From a bacterium (GTDB lineage: Bacteria; CLD3; SB21), in contig JAIBAF010000006.1 in assembly GCA_019695335.1 (NCBI GenBank), forward strand, positions 1-64,000: 64,000 nucleotides of DNA, in the 5' to 3' direction. Both the position numbers and the translations under genes were made by a program. The notes below the pieces were generated by a model. That model was not told where the DNA came from and made no database searches. It saw nothing but the letters and a program-made list of their open reading frames with translations. Position 1 is the stretch's first letter. The number at the start of each line of letters is the position of its first letter. Positions 1-9,040 of this stretch are shown piece by piece.

Positions 1-2
1 AA

Positions 3-1244
3 ATTGCGATGAAAAATAATCTGCCGATCATTTATCTGGTCGATTCGGCTGGCGTTTTTCTTCCTTTACAGGATCAGGTTCTTCCCGATGAAAATCACTT
101 CGGCAGGATTTTTTATAATAATGCGCGCATGAGTGCGATGGGTATCACACAGGTCGCTGCAGTGATGGGACCGTGTGTAGCCGGCGGCGCTTATCTGCCG
201 GTCATGTGCGATAAATTTATCATGGTTGAAGGCTCAAGTTTATTTCTTGCAGGACCGGCTTTAGTGAAAGCGGCCATCGGTCAAGTGATCGATGCGGAAA
301 CACTCGGCGGTGCGACGACTCATAATGCCATCAGTGGTACGGCTGATTATCACGAGCCGAATGATGATGCCGCTTTACAAAGAATTCGTGACATTCTAGG
401 TAAAATTCAGCATCGTCCTTTTGCTCCTTTTAATATCATTGAATCGGCTGAGCCTTTCCATGCCATCGAAGAATTGATGGGCCTTTTGCCTGAAGGTTTA
501 GGCCAATACGACACGCGGGAAATTATTGCGCGTATTATTGACCGCTCGGAATTTGACGAATACAAAGCGACCTACGGAAAGACAATCGTTGCGGGTACCG
601 CGCGAATAGGAGGTTATGCTATTGGTATCGTTGCCAATCAAAAAATCGTTCAGCGGACGGCTAAGGGTGAGATGCAAATGGGGGGAGTCATGTATAATGA
701 AGCTGCAGATAAGGCTGCACGGTTTGTGATGAATTGTAACCAGGACGGTATCCCGCTTTTATTTTTGCACGACGTTAACGGATTTATGGTGGGAAGAGAT
801 GCCGAGCATGCCGGCATTGCCAAAGACGGTGCGAAACTGGTAAATGCGGTGGCCAATTCCATTGTGCCTAAGATTTCAATAGTCATCGGCGGTAGTTATG
901 GCGCGGGTAATTATGCGATGTGCGGTAAAGCGTACGATCCGCGGTTTATTTTTGCCTGGCCTACGGCCAATATTTCCGTCATGGGCGGCAATCAAGCGGC
1001 TTCAACGATCACTGAAATCAGGCTTGCGGGGAAACAGGTGAGTGATGAAGAAAAGAAAAAATTGTACGAAGAGATACGGTCTAATTATGAAAAGCAGGGA
1101 AATCCGCGATACGCCGCGGCACGGCTGTGGGTCGATGCGATCATTCATCCGGTCGAAACAAGGAAAGTAATTATTCGATGCCTTGATGCGGCTAAAAATA
1201 ATCCGAATATTCCGCCTCCGACGTTTGGAGTGCTGCAGGTGTAG
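3..1244 (+). CDS. Acyl-CoA carboxylase beta (carboxyltransferase) subunit, 5'-truncated
   Basis: This is the carboxyltransferase subunit of a biotin-dependent acyl-CoA carboxylase, closest in character to methylcrotonyl-CoA carboxylase. It moves the carboxyl group from biotin to the acyl-CoA in the cytoplasm. The reading frame is open to the window edge, and the internal ATG at 9 falls inside the conserved core, so about 120 N-terminal residues lie outside the window (family length is about 530). Visible signatures are the oxyanion-type glycine segments GPCVAGGAY and GGSYGAGNYAMCG, the latter in the C-terminal half, and the end FGVLQV, which resembles the FGxxxx end of methylcrotonyl-CoA carboxylase beta chains. 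The partner biotin subunit is not in the window. Propionyl-CoA or geranyl-CoA specificity cannot be excluded. Confidence 0.93.
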   Translation: MAMKNNLPIIYLVDSAGVFLPLQDQVLPDENHFGRIFYNNARMSAMGITQVAAVMGPCVAGGAYLPVMCDKFIMVEGSSLFLAGPALVKAAIGQVIDAETLGGATTHNAISGTADYHEPNDDAALQRIRDILGKIQHRPFAPFNIIESAEPFHAIEELMGLLPEGLGQYDTREIIARIIDRSEFDEYKATYGKTIVAGTARIGGYAIGIVANQKIVQRTAKGEMQMGGVMYNEAADKAARFVMNCNQDGIPLLFLHDVNGFMVGRDAEHAGIAKDGAKLVNAVANSIVPKISIVIGGSYGAGNYAMCGKAYDPRFIFAWPTANISVMGGNQAASTITEIRLAGKQVSDEEKKKLYEEIRSNYEKQGNPRYAAARLWVDAIIHPVETRKVIIRCLDAAKNNPNIPPPTFGVLQV

Positions 1245-1282
1245 CAACTAAATTGAAATCAACATTTCGTAGTTTATTCCAT

Positions 1283-1720
1283 TACTGAATTACTGCAAAT
1301 TTAACGGTTGTGTTGCCGATGCCCGGTGCTTCTATGAGGGTAATATACATACCGCTTCCAACCGGCTTACCTCAGTCATTCGAGGTCCCACATTCAAGTA
1401 AATTTCAGAGAAAATTTGAGTTGATGATTTACGAGTAGCGAATTGCTCAATCAATTTTTTTAAAAATAACAATGGGCCTGTTGCTGGCTTACCTACTCGG
1501 ATCGTGTTAACAAGAGGACGATTATGCAAAAATATTTTGAGAACCCATCGCATTCCAGCATTATCAATTCGACCCATTGGCCATCGATTAATTTGTCCCG
1601 GTGATAATTGGCATTGCTATTGCCAACATTAAGAACAATGGCTTCGTCGGTTCCATTGTCGATTGTTAAAACGACCATTTCAGGCCTAAGGTATTCAATT
1701 TTGTTTGTGTAGATGTGCAA
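1283..1720 (-). pseudogene. Decayed gene remnant, possible secreted or Ig-like protein
   Basis: No intact gene occupies 1245-1819. On the minus strand protein-like sequence appears in at least two frames. One carries PEMVVLTIDNGTDEAIVLNV and then a DGQWVE segment (about 1570-1690). Another ends at 1283 with GSGMYITLIEAPGIGNTTVK followed by FAVIQ and a stop. Stops and frame changes separate them. The hydrophobic/polar alternation and the NGTD...DGQWVE pattern look like a beta-sandwich domain, so I read this as a frameshifted relic rather than random sequence. The family is not recognised and chance similarity remains possible. Confidence 0.35.
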
Positions 1721-1819
1721 CCATCGCCATTAGAATAATCCAGATGACCTCCTTCCCAATAAGTGAAAGTCTTATAAAAGTTAGTGAACTTGCAATACAA
1801 AACAAATAAATTTTGCGAA

Positions 1820-4126
1820 TTATTTTGGGGATAGTGGAATATCAAGTTCTAGGGCTAATCCGATCGAAAAAAAACGCGGAAAATAAACTTGTTCGTCGAT
1901 TGAAAAGCCGGTTAATCGCTCATTTTCAATATGACGTTTCCATCCGTATTGACGGATATTTTTATGATTCAGGGCATTGATGATGTTTGCGTATGTAATA
2001 AAGCTCATTTGGTCAACATACCATTTTTTTTCGAGCTTAATATCGAGGCTGTAAAATATCGGGAGCCGTTTGCTGTTTTTGGTGTCGGTTAAGTAGAATA
2101 TTTTACTGTTTTCAACAGCACTATCGCCGATAATGCGTACAAGGCTGGGTGTATAAGGGTCACCTGTATGGTATCGTAACAAAGTGCTCAGCGTAAATTG
2201 ACGGCTAAAATTGATAACGTTGTTCAGTGTCAGGACATGGGTACGGTCGATATCACGGGCCGTTGTCTGATTCAAATAATTGGTAATGCGGCTAAAAGCT
2301 AAAGAATAACTCAAGCTGAAGAGATTGGACCGTCCGTACCGGATGCGAACAAAAAAATCTGTTCCAGCAGAGTAGCCTTTTTTTGTATAATAAGGCTTAT
2401 CAATGATACCAATCCCTTCGATACGGTTGAAAAAATCGAAGCGATAGTCATCTGAAAGGTGTTGATAATCTTTATAATAAAGATCCAGCGTCATGTCAGT
2501 TTTTTCATTGTAAGCATAAGCCAAACTTCCTACATAATGAACGCTTTTTTCGGGCTTACCATCGAGTTTAGATTGATTCTGGTAAGTCCGCATTTTGTAG
2601 AAACTATCGGGTTGATAATACCACCCGTAGGCCAGCTTTGCATTTAAGTTATCCGCAAAAGCGTAACTGAAAGCTATTCTTGGAGCTAATTGGACATAGT
2701 CGCTATAACTTTGTTGGGAGACTCGCCACCCGCCCAATATATTTAATTTATCGGTGATTGTCCAAGTATCTTGAAGATACGCAGCGAGGGTATGACCGTC
2801 AAAATCCGTATCAACAAATATTACGTCCGTTGACACTGCAATGTCTGAAGTTTCTGTGGGATTTATGCGAAATTCTTGGTAATAATAATTAGTAAAAAAT
2901 TTATTAACTTCAAACCCTGCTTCGATGGCATGACGGTCCCGCAACTTCCAGTAATGATCCTGTTTAAGAGTAATGATTTGAGTAGAACGCTTATCAATAT
3001 TATTGTTCGAGAAGCTGCCGTCGAATGAAAAATCAGATTTTTTTGATAATTGCTGAAAACCCAGTGTTGTTACGAAAAACCTATTTTCACTGGATACATT
3101 CTGCCAGTTAATCCATCCGTATAGATTCTTTTTGTAACTATCAAAAAACTCACGACTGATAAATGAACTGTCTTGATCATAGGCGATTCGATCGCTCAGA
3201 AATATGGTATTGAATGATAAAGTATTTCTTTTATCAACTTTGTAATCGAGCTTATTCCAGATGTCATATACAGTTGACGGAAAATTGGTTTCAGTTGCTT
3301 TTTCGATGAAGTACGTATAAGTTCGACGACCACTAAAAAAATTATTGACCCGATTGCTAATTTGTTGGTTCAGTCCCACCGAGGCATTCATGAAATCAAT
3401 AGAGCCTTTGAGATAATCGTTATCGACGCGGTCGATCGTTTTTGCTTTAAGAATACCTGACATTTTATCGCTGTATTTGGCTGAAAACCCTCCTGTGATA
3501 AGTTTCATATCTTTGACGAGGTCGGAACTAATAATACTGAAGGGGCCATCGATTTCTTCAAGATGAAAAGGTTCATAGATTTCGAAATTATCGATCAAAA
3601 TTGATGTTTCATCGGGGTTGCCACCTTTGATGTAAGGTTTGGAACTCCACTCGCTATTTGATACTCCAGGCAGCACCTGAAGACTTCGATAGACGTCTTT
3701 TGAAAAAAGTGTAGCCGTTGTCGTGATTTCTTCCGACGTCACGCTCGATGCTGTTCCACCATCAGATGACAATTCAATAACTCCGGGCGTAATTTCGATT
3801 GGCTCAAAAAGCAGGGACTGCTCTTCGAGACTGACATTGTAAGTAACATTACGTCCGATATATATTTTACGTGAAAATTCTTTATATCCGATCAAAGTAA
3901 ATACTAACGTATAGGTCCCGGTTTTAATATGTTCAATTTTGTAATAGCCGGTTGTATCGGAGATGTCGCCTTTTTGAATTTCGGGAATTTGAACACTGAC
4001 GTAGGATAATCCATTACCCGTAAATTTATCCTTCACTATTCCTTCAATCGAATATATCTTTTCTTGAGCTGTTAACGATAATTGAGTCGCGAGGAGTGTT
4101 AACAAAATCAACCGGACATATCGCAT
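1820..4126 (-). CDS. TonB-dependent receptor with CarboxypepD_reg-like domain
   Basis: This is an outer-membrane, TonB-gated beta-barrel receptor. Residues 1-20 form a signal peptide ending LSLTAQ. A carboxypeptidase regulatory-like beta-sandwich follows (about 27-110, with IEGIVKDKFTGNGLSYVSV), then a plug domain (about 130-240) with YIKGGNPDETSILIDNFEIY, and a barrel to residue 768. The N-terminal domain and the plug motif are typical of FCB-group receptors. The last residues are IPLSPK, not the usual terminal aromatic residue. It lies 10 bp downstream of the propeller lipoprotein gene on the same strand, so the two are probably cotranscribed. The lipoprotein is not SusD-like, so a glycan substrate should not be assumed; the ligand is unknown. 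Confidence 0.92.
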   Translation of the reverse strand: MRYVRLILLTLLATQLSLTAQEKIYSIEGIVKDKFTGNGLSYVSVQIPEIQKGDISDTTGYYKIEHIKTGTYTLVFTLIGYKEFSRKIYIGRNVTYNVSLEEQSLLFEPIEITPGVIELSSDGGTASSVTSEEITTTATLFSKDVYRSLQVLPGVSNSEWSSKPYIKGGNPDETSILIDNFEIYEPFHLEEIDGPFSIISSDLVKDMKLITGGFSAKYSDKMSGILKAKTIDRVDNDYLKGSIDFMNASVGLNQQISNRVNNFFSGRRTYTYFIEKATETNFPSTVYDIWNKLDYKVDKRNTLSFNTIFLSDRIAYDQDSSFISREFFDSYKKNLYGWINWQNVSSENRFFVTTLGFQQLSKKSDFSFDGSFSNNNIDKRSTQIITLKQDHYWKLRDRHAIEAGFEVNKFFTNYYYQEFRINPTETSDIAVSTDVIFVDTDFDGHTLAAYLQDTWTITDKLNILGGWRVSQQSYSDYVQLAPRIAFSYAFADNLNAKLAYGWYYQPDSFYKMRTYQNQSKLDGKPEKSVHYVGSLAYAYNEKTDMTLDLYYKDYQHLSDDYRFDFFNRIEGIGIIDKPYYTKKGYSAGTDFFVRIRYGRSNLFSLSYSLAFSRITNYLNQTTARDIDRTHVLTLNNVINFSRQFTLSTLLRYHTGDPYTPSLVRIIGDSAVENSKIFYLTDTKNSKRLPIFYSLDIKLEKKWYVDQMSFITYANIINALNHKNIRQYGWKRHIENERLTGFSIDEQVYFPRFFSIGLALELDIPLSPK

Positions 4127-4136
4127 AGTAGTTCCC

Positions 4137-5303
4137 TTATTCCAAATTACCTTCGGCGTCTAATTTCATCATATAAATGTCGGAATTGCCGCGCGCTTGA
4201 GTGTATCCAGTAACAATGATGCTTCCGTCGTCTAGAGCCAAGCAACCGGTAGCCACATCATCTCCCTGTTTACCATATAGTTTTTCCCATAACAAGTTGC
4301 CATCAATTCCAATTTTCGCTACATACAGTTGCGCATTCAGGCCATGAACCAACATTGATCCCACAATGATAAAACCGTCAGTGACTTCTGCGATGCCGAA
4401 GCCCTGATCAATATAACTTGAGCCTAGAAGATTTGACCACACCATATTGCCACTGGAGTTTATTTTAAAAACCCAAATGCCCGTGTCTCCGCCAGGATCC
4501 GGTATGTATGAACGAGATGTAACAACAAAGCCTCCATCTTGCGACTGAATCACAGAATAAGGTTCATCTTGATTTCTATTATCATATGTCATCTCCCATA
4601 TCGGATCGCCGGAAGCATTTAATTTAATCAATAGGACGTTCCAGTTATTATTGGTATCGACTCGATACCCAGCCACTAAAAAGCCTCCATCGGGTGTGAC
4701 TAAAATTTTCCGCACTTTTTCTCGCAATGCACTGCTTAGCGGTTTGGTCCACACCGTATTACCCGTTTGATCGAGGTGCGTAATAAAAATATCCGTATTA
4801 TACGAAGGTGGAACTGATACGGTATAAGCGATGACAAATCCGTTGGCAACGCGAACTATAGATCGACCTTCATCTTTTCCGTTATCGCCGAAATTTTTGG
4901 ACCACAGTAACTGACCATTTTTATCTAACCGAACCACCAAGGCATCACTATTGTCGCCTTTTAAAAAAACAGTTCCAACGGCGGCCATGCCGTTATCATC
5001 AGTAGCTACCAGTTCTTCACATCGATCCAAAAATGAACTGCCAATAGTTTTTGACCAGATTAAATTAAATTCTTGATCAATTTTCAGGAGATAAAAATCA
5101 TAATTGTGTCTGATGCTGTTGGTATATCCTGCTAAGAAAAATTGTCCATCTTTGGATTGGACAATAGCTTGAGCAAAATCTTCACCGTCAAATCCCAATG
5201 TCTTATCAAAATATTTTTTCCCCGGTGGGCCGGTAAAAGCATCGCAAGCCGATATCAAGAAAACGATCCCTAAGAAGGGCCATACTTTTTCAAAAAACAG
5301 CAT
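4137..5303 (-). CDS. Seven-bladed beta-propeller lipoprotein
   Basis: The N terminus has a hydrophobic segment ending in the lipobox LISAC (Cys about 20), so this is a predicted lipoprotein. The rest is made of seven repeats of about 50 residues, each holding a strand of the type VVRLDKNGQLLWSKNFG. The seventh repeat stops at KLDAEGNLE just before its Trp, as expected if the ring is closed by strand exchange with the N terminus. Repeats with GGFVVAGY sequences are common in secreted FCB proteins, but no enzyme motif is visible. The gene is first in an operon with the TonB receptor, suggesting a surface partner or ligand-capturing role. That role is inference from context only. Confidence 0.8.
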   Translation of the reverse strand: MLFFEKVWPFLGIVFLISACDAFTGPPGKKYFDKTLGFDGEDFAQAIVQSKDGQFFLAGYTNSIRHNYDFYLLKIDQEFNLIWSKTIGSSFLDRCEELVATDDNGMAAVGTVFLKGDNSDALVVRLDKNGQLLWSKNFGDNGKDEGRSIVRVANGFVIAYTVSVPPSYNTDIFITHLDQTGNTVWTKPLSSALREKVRKILVTPDGGFLVAGYRVDTNNNWNVLLIKLNASGDPIWEMTYDNRNQDEPYSVIQSQDGGFVVTSRSYIPDPGGDTGIWVFKINSSGNMVWSNLLGSSYIDQGFGIAEVTDGFIIVGSMLVHGLNAQLYVAKIGIDGNLLWEKLYGKQGDDVATGCLALDDGSIIVTGYTQARGNSDIYMMKLDAEGNLE

Positions 5304-5385
5304 AATTTTGTCTTTCCAGGACGGGTAGTGTCAATGAGAAAAGGAAACAATAGGCAAAACGATAATAGAAATTTTTTTTAAAAGT

Positions 5386-5408
5386 GTCAATGACATAACT
5401 TATGTTAC
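5386..5408. promoter_or_regulatory. Candidate operator, site A (MarR-type palindrome)
   Basis: The core is the inverted repeat ACATAA-C-TTATGT (5393-5405), preceded by GTCAAT. It lies 81 bp upstream of the DUF4442-like gene. The first 15 bases (GTCAATGACATAACT) match site B (7895-7915), upstream of the MarR-GNAT gene, at 12 of 15 positions. In addition the 11-mer AGTGTCAATGA occurs at 5327-5337 and again at 5383-5393. The likely reading is a binding site of the MarR-family regulator encoded at 6939-7883. The same region also holds the promoter of the divergent lipoprotein-receptor operon, which could be affected too. Confidence 0.4.
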
Positions 5409-5488
5409 AATAGCATTGATTTAAACCATTGCTTTCCATGTAACGTTTTGCGACTTTGTTAAAGGTTCAAAATGGTTTTAGGAGTCGC

Positions 5489-5959
5489 ATGCCATCTACT
5501 ACAAATTCATTGGTCAAACAATGGCAATTCGTCAATCGTTTGCCATTAGGTAAACATATTTTTAGCAGGATGATCGGCTTATATATTCCATACACAGGGA
5601 GTATTTCTGCAAAAGTTATTGAGCTAAAGCCCGGTTATGCGCGAGTACAATTACGGGATCGCCGAAAAGTTCGCAATCATCTGAATTCAATTCATGCAAT
5701 TGCCCTGGCAAATTTGGCAGAATTTACAGGGAATTTGGCTGTTGTGGCCGGGATGCCGAGGGATGCTCGCTTTATTGTCAAAAACTTTTCTATCGAATAT
5801 CTGAAGAAAGCCCGGGGTACTTTGATTGGTGAATGTTCTTCTGCAGTGATCGAATCCAATGCAAAACAGGATATTGAAGTAAAGGTTGCCATCAAAAATA
5901 AAGACGGAGAAATTGTGGCAGCGGCCGTAATGCAAACATTGATAGGACCAAAAAAATGA
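5489..5959 (+). CDS. DUF4442-like hotdog-fold protein
   Basis: The protein has 156 residues and looks like the DUF4442 family of hotdog-fold proteins, related to acyl-CoA thioesterases. The typical signatures are a Leu/Ile-rich strand region and the segment RKVRNHLNSIHAIALANLAE, in which the central helix starts near N-x-x-N-S-I-H-A. I chose the ATG at 5489 because TAGGAG precedes it by four bases; an in-frame start at 5456 has no Shine-Dalgarno sequence. Its end overlaps the next gene by 4 bp (ATGA), indicating translational coupling. The substrate is unknown; acyl-thioester binding or hydrolysis is inferred from family. Confidence 0.75.
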   Translation: MPSTTNSLVKQWQFVNRLPLGKHIFSRMIGLYIPYTGSISAKVIELKPGYARVQLRDRRKVRNHLNSIHAIALANLAEFTGNLAVVAGMPRDARFIVKNFSIEYLKKARGTLIGECSSAVIESNAKQDIEVKVAIKNKDGEIVAAAVMQTLIGPKK

Positions 5960-6942
5960 TCACACGTTTTACGCGCCACGCAGGCGTTGATTATCCCATT
6001 ATTTGTGGCGCCATGTTTCCATGCAGTAATCCCGAATTGGTAGCTGCTGTGTCTGAAGCCGGTGGTCTGGGAATCATTCAGCCGCTCTCCATGGTGTATG
6101 TTCACGGGCATGAGTACCGTGAAGGTCTTCGTTTCATTAAGCGGCTGACAAAAAAACCGATTGGGCTGAATGCCACAGTGGAGAAATCATCGAAAGTATA
6201 TGAAGACAGACTTAAGCGGTGGATTGATATTGGAATTGAAGAAGGGATTCGTTTTTTTGATACGTCACTGGGTAATCCGAAATGGATTGTCGAAAAAGCT
6301 CATGCCGTCGGAGGAATCGTCTATCATAAAGTGACTGAACGCAAGTGGGCGCTTAAAGCGGTGGAGGCCGGGGTTGATGGATTGATCGCGGTCAACGATC
6401 GCGCGGGCGGACATGCCGGGACATTGTCCATGCAACAACTGCTCGACAGCATTCGCGATCTGGGTTTACCGGTGATATGCGGTGGCGGAATCGGGGATGA
6501 GAATGATTTTGTTGCTGCACTTAAAATGGGATATGATGGCGTAATGATGGCGACACGATTCATAGCGACGGAAGAATGTACGGCTCATGGTGATTACAAA
6601 CGTGCTTTGGTTCAGGCAGGGGAAAACGATATTGTGTTGACTGAACGCGTGACGGGTGTTCCGTTGTCGGTTATTCGGACAGAGTACGTCGAAAAAATAG
6701 GATTGAAAGCAGGGCCGATCGCCCGCCGAATGCTAAAGCACCGTCAATTGAAAAAATTGATGCGCATGGTGTATGCGTTACGATCGATGCGGCAATTGAA
6801 ACATTCCTCAATCAACGGTAATCGTTCTACCAAAGATTATTATCAGGCCGGTAAAAGCGTTCACGGCATCCATGCGATCGAACCCGTTACAGCTATCGTC
6901 CGACGATTTGTTCAGAAAGCCGAAATGCCGGTGAGCAGTTAA
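5956..6942 (+). CDS. Nitronate monooxygenase-like FMN-dependent oxidoreductase
   Basis: This is a 2-nitropropane dioxygenase/nitronate monooxygenase-family TIM-barrel flavoprotein of 328 residues. Seen in order: the N-terminal YPIICGAMFPCSNPELVAAV segment, the NDRAGGHAG motif (about 148-156), which matches the family's catalytic-loop region, and the phosphate-binding glycines of VICGGGIGDENDFVAAL. Family members oxidise nitronates, but many homologues act on other substrates such as acyl-ACP (FabK), so the reaction here is uncertain. It is translationally coupled to the DUF4442-like gene. Its stop codon overlaps the 3' end of the convergent MarR-GNAT gene by 4 bp. Confidence 0.85.
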   Translation: MITRFTRHAGVDYPIICGAMFPCSNPELVAAVSEAGGLGIIQPLSMVYVHGHEYREGLRFIKRLTKKPIGLNATVEKSSKVYEDRLKRWIDIGIEEGIRFFDTSLGNPKWIVEKAHAVGGIVYHKVTERKWALKAVEAGVDGLIAVNDRAGGHAGTLSMQQLLDSIRDLGLPVICGGGIGDENDFVAALKMGYDGVMMATRFIATEECTAHGDYKRALVQAGENDIVLTERVTGVPLSVIRTEYVEKIGLKAGPIARRMLKHRQLKKLMRMVYALRSMRQLKHSSINGNRSTKDYYQAGKSVHGIHAIEPVTAIVRRFVQKAEMPVSS

Positions 6943-7883
6943 AGAGCAAGGCGCATTGCGATGGTTGTGCGCCGGTAAGGCGACGGTGATGTAAAAGGTG
7001 TTTCAACAAAACCCAATTTTTTATACAAGGCGCAGGCGGCGATCAATTTACGGTTGGTTTCCAGAACGATTGCTCGCGCTTTTTGTTTTTTAGCCCATTC
7101 AATAGCCGTCACCGCCAGTTTTTTTCCAATCTGTAATCCTTGTACTTTCTCCGTCACAGCCATTTTGGCCAATTCGTATTCACGCGGTTGATGGAGGATC
7201 ATTGCACAAGTGCCGACAGCTTTTCCATCGTGTAATGCAATGAATATTTGCCCTCCTGATTTTAAAATCGATTCCGGACGCGATAGAATCTTCTTGTCTA
7301 AATCCTCAATTTTAAAATATTTTTTTAACCATTCATAGTTAAGTGATTTGAATACGGATTTATATTGGACTGAATACAGGACTATTTTCACTGCATCCAT
7401 TTTTCGCTCTTTGATTTTTTCTTCTACACGCTGAAATAAGCTTTTTCGCTGAAGAACCGTTTCGATATTGTCGAACATATTAAGTATATCAATCCGGGTT
7501 TCCTGTATGGCCTCCCTCGCTGCCTTTTCAATGTCCTCCCAGGTTTTTTGCAAATCGGAGCTCATATCATGTCCTTTTTCCGTCAAAGCAAGTAATCGCC
7601 GGCGTTTATCCTTCTTATCCTGAATGCTTTTGATCAAACCTGCTTTTTCCATCTCTTTGGACAATTGAATGATGGCTGGATGAGAAAAACCGAGCGTGTC
7701 AGCTAATTCTGTGATCGATTGCGGGGATTGTTGAATCAATGCGTAAAATATCAAGAACCAACGGGATTCAAAATCGAAATGTTGTTCTTTATAAATAAGA
7801 TTTACATCCTGCATCAGTCGGTCGCTGATACGTTTGAAGCGGCTTCCAAGAGCCAATTCTCCCAAAGATTTTGTTAGGTCCAT
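6939..7883 (-). CDS. MarR-family regulator fused to GNAT acetyltransferase
   Basis: This is a two-domain protein of 314 residues. The N-terminal half (about 1-145) is a MarR winged helix with the recognition helix in SITELADTLGFSHPAIIQLS and the wing KDKRRRLLALTEKG. The C-terminal half (about 165-314) is a GNAT fold with the acetyl-CoA loop VTEKVQGLQIGKKLA and the strand ending ALYKKLGFVETPF. Such fusions are a known architecture in which ligand or acetyl-CoA status may tune DNA binding. It converges on the DUF4442/monooxygenase pair, and its own upstream region carries site B. Autoregulation and control of the neighbouring pair are inferred from the shared site. No Shine-Dalgarno sequence is visible before the ATG at 7883. 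Confidence 0.9.
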   Translation of the reverse strand: MDLTKSLGELALGSRFKRISDRLMQDVNLIYKEQHFDFESRWFLIFYALIQQSPQSITELADTLGFSHPAIIQLSKEMEKAGLIKSIQDKKDKRRRLLALTEKGHDMSSDLQKTWEDIEKAAREAIQETRIDILNMFDNIETVLQRKSLFQRVEEKIKERKMDAVKIVLYSVQYKSVFKSLNYEWLKKYFKIEDLDKKILSRPESILKSGGQIFIALHDGKAVGTCAMILHQPREYELAKMAVTEKVQGLQIGKKLAVTAIEWAKKQKARAIVLETNRKLIAACALYKKLGFVETPFTSPSPYRRTTIAMRLAL

Positions 7884-7894
7884 TTTTTTATATT

Positions 7895-7915
7895 GTCAAT
7901 TACGTAATTACTTAC
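7895..7915. promoter_or_regulatory. Candidate operator, site B (MarR autoregulation)
   Basis: A perfect 12-bp palindrome, AATTACGTAATT (7898-7909), preceded by GTC and followed by ACTTAC, sits 12-32 bp upstream of the MarR-GNAT start codon. Its left part matches site A near 5386 (GTCAATKACRTAAYT). A position this close to the start fits repression of the regulator's own gene. Confidence 0.45.
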
Positions 7916-7949
7916 ATAAAATATATAATTGATCGTAAATGTGCAACGA

Positions 7950-9038
7950 TTAGTTTTGGACAAACAGTCCGGCGGGAAGATAAGCGATGGTCAGACCGAA
8001 TACGAATCGGTGAGATTCATCGTAGGATGTATACAAGCCCGGCATAAACTTTTTAGGACGAATAACGGCTGGATAGATGTTTAATTGTGCGGTATAATAT
8101 TTCGGACCCTGAAGAAGCAGTGAGGTCATCAGGGAGTGGTTTTTATCGTAAAAAAAGCCAATCGCACCATCCAGGTTCGGCGTGATATAACGAGATTGTT
8201 CCGTGCCACGCACGTTCAATTTATTCACTACCACTCCGCCTCCTACAGAAAAATAATGCAAACGATCGGGAGTATAGGTCAAACCTGCCATCGCGTGAAT
8301 GCCCCAATAGATGAACGCGCCGTAGTGGCTTTCGGAAGAAAAAGGTTTTTTGATGGCAAATTGTTGTCCGGCGTTTTCCATAAAATGATTGGACGGATTG
8401 TACACCGGTTGCAACGACCAGTCGTATAAGGGCAATGTGTGTGAGAAAAAATATCGCACGCGATGAGAACTAAAGAGCAGGAAGCCTAACGGGTTAAAGA
8501 TCAACATGTCGGAAATCGGATCCACGTTGGTGCCTTGATAGGCTCCGTTCTCATTAACTTCATTCATGAATTGATATGTAGTGGTCGTAAGGAAGGACCA
8601 GACATAAGGGAGTGGAATCTGATGATAATCAAACCACTCGGCCAGTTTTACGTACTGCATACCATTACCGATAGTGTGGTTCATAAGATTCGGTGCAAAT
8701 TGCATGGATTTAGGCTTAAGTGTAAAATTAAAAAATTCTCTCTCCCAAAAATTACCCCAACCGTAACGATTGATATTTTTGATAGGATGAGAAATATTTT
8801 TCCAGACGCCTTTCATACCATCACGGTAGGAAATGCTTGTAATATCCTTGCTATGCGCTCCATTACGCAGGATATCATAAGAACCGTTGAGAATTAGCGA
8901 TCCGGGGTTGAAATATAAATCGGAGCCGAATTGGTTAGCGGGGTTGTAGAAATAATATTGTTTATCCTGCCCTGATGAAGGGCAGGATAGCATCGCTGAC
9001 ATAAAAAAAAGAAAAGCCCCAAATTTTAAAAAACGCAT
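7950..9038 (-). CDS. Secreted outer-envelope protein, DUF3943-like
   Basis: The protein (362 residues) has an N-terminal hydrophobic segment ending SAMLSCPSSGQ, either a signal peptide or an atypical lipobox at Cys19. The middle contains NVDPISDMLIFNPLGFLLF, resembling the conserved DP-S-D-x-x-x-x-P segment of DUF3943 proteins. The C-terminal half alternates polar and hydrophobic residues, as outer-membrane barrels do. It starts 2 bp after the cyclophilin gene stop, so it is the last gene of a three-gene minus-strand operon. Function is unknown and the DUF3943 link is by eye. Confidence 0.6.
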   Translation of the reverse strand: MRFLKFGAFLFFMSAMLSCPSSGQDKQYYFYNPANQFGSDLYFNPGSLILNGSYDILRNGAHSKDITSISYRDGMKGVWKNISHPIKNINRYGWGNFWEREFFNFTLKPKSMQFAPNLMNHTIGNGMQYVKLAEWFDYHQIPLPYVWSFLTTTTYQFMNEVNENGAYQGTNVDPISDMLIFNPLGFLLFSSHRVRYFFSHTLPLYDWSLQPVYNPSNHFMENAGQQFAIKKPFSSESHYGAFIYWGIHAMAGLTYTPDRLHYFSVGGGVVVNKLNVRGTEQSRYITPNLDGAIGFFYDKNHSLMTSLLLQGPKYYTAQLNIYPAVIRPKKFMPGLYTSYDESHRFVFGLTIAYLPAGLFVQN

Positions 9039-9040
9039 CG

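Noticed and set aside
6939-7883. MarR-GNAT gene as two genes fused by a frameshift
   Set aside because: The frame is uninterrupted, and the inter-domain region is a normal helical linker; such fusions are established in many genomes.
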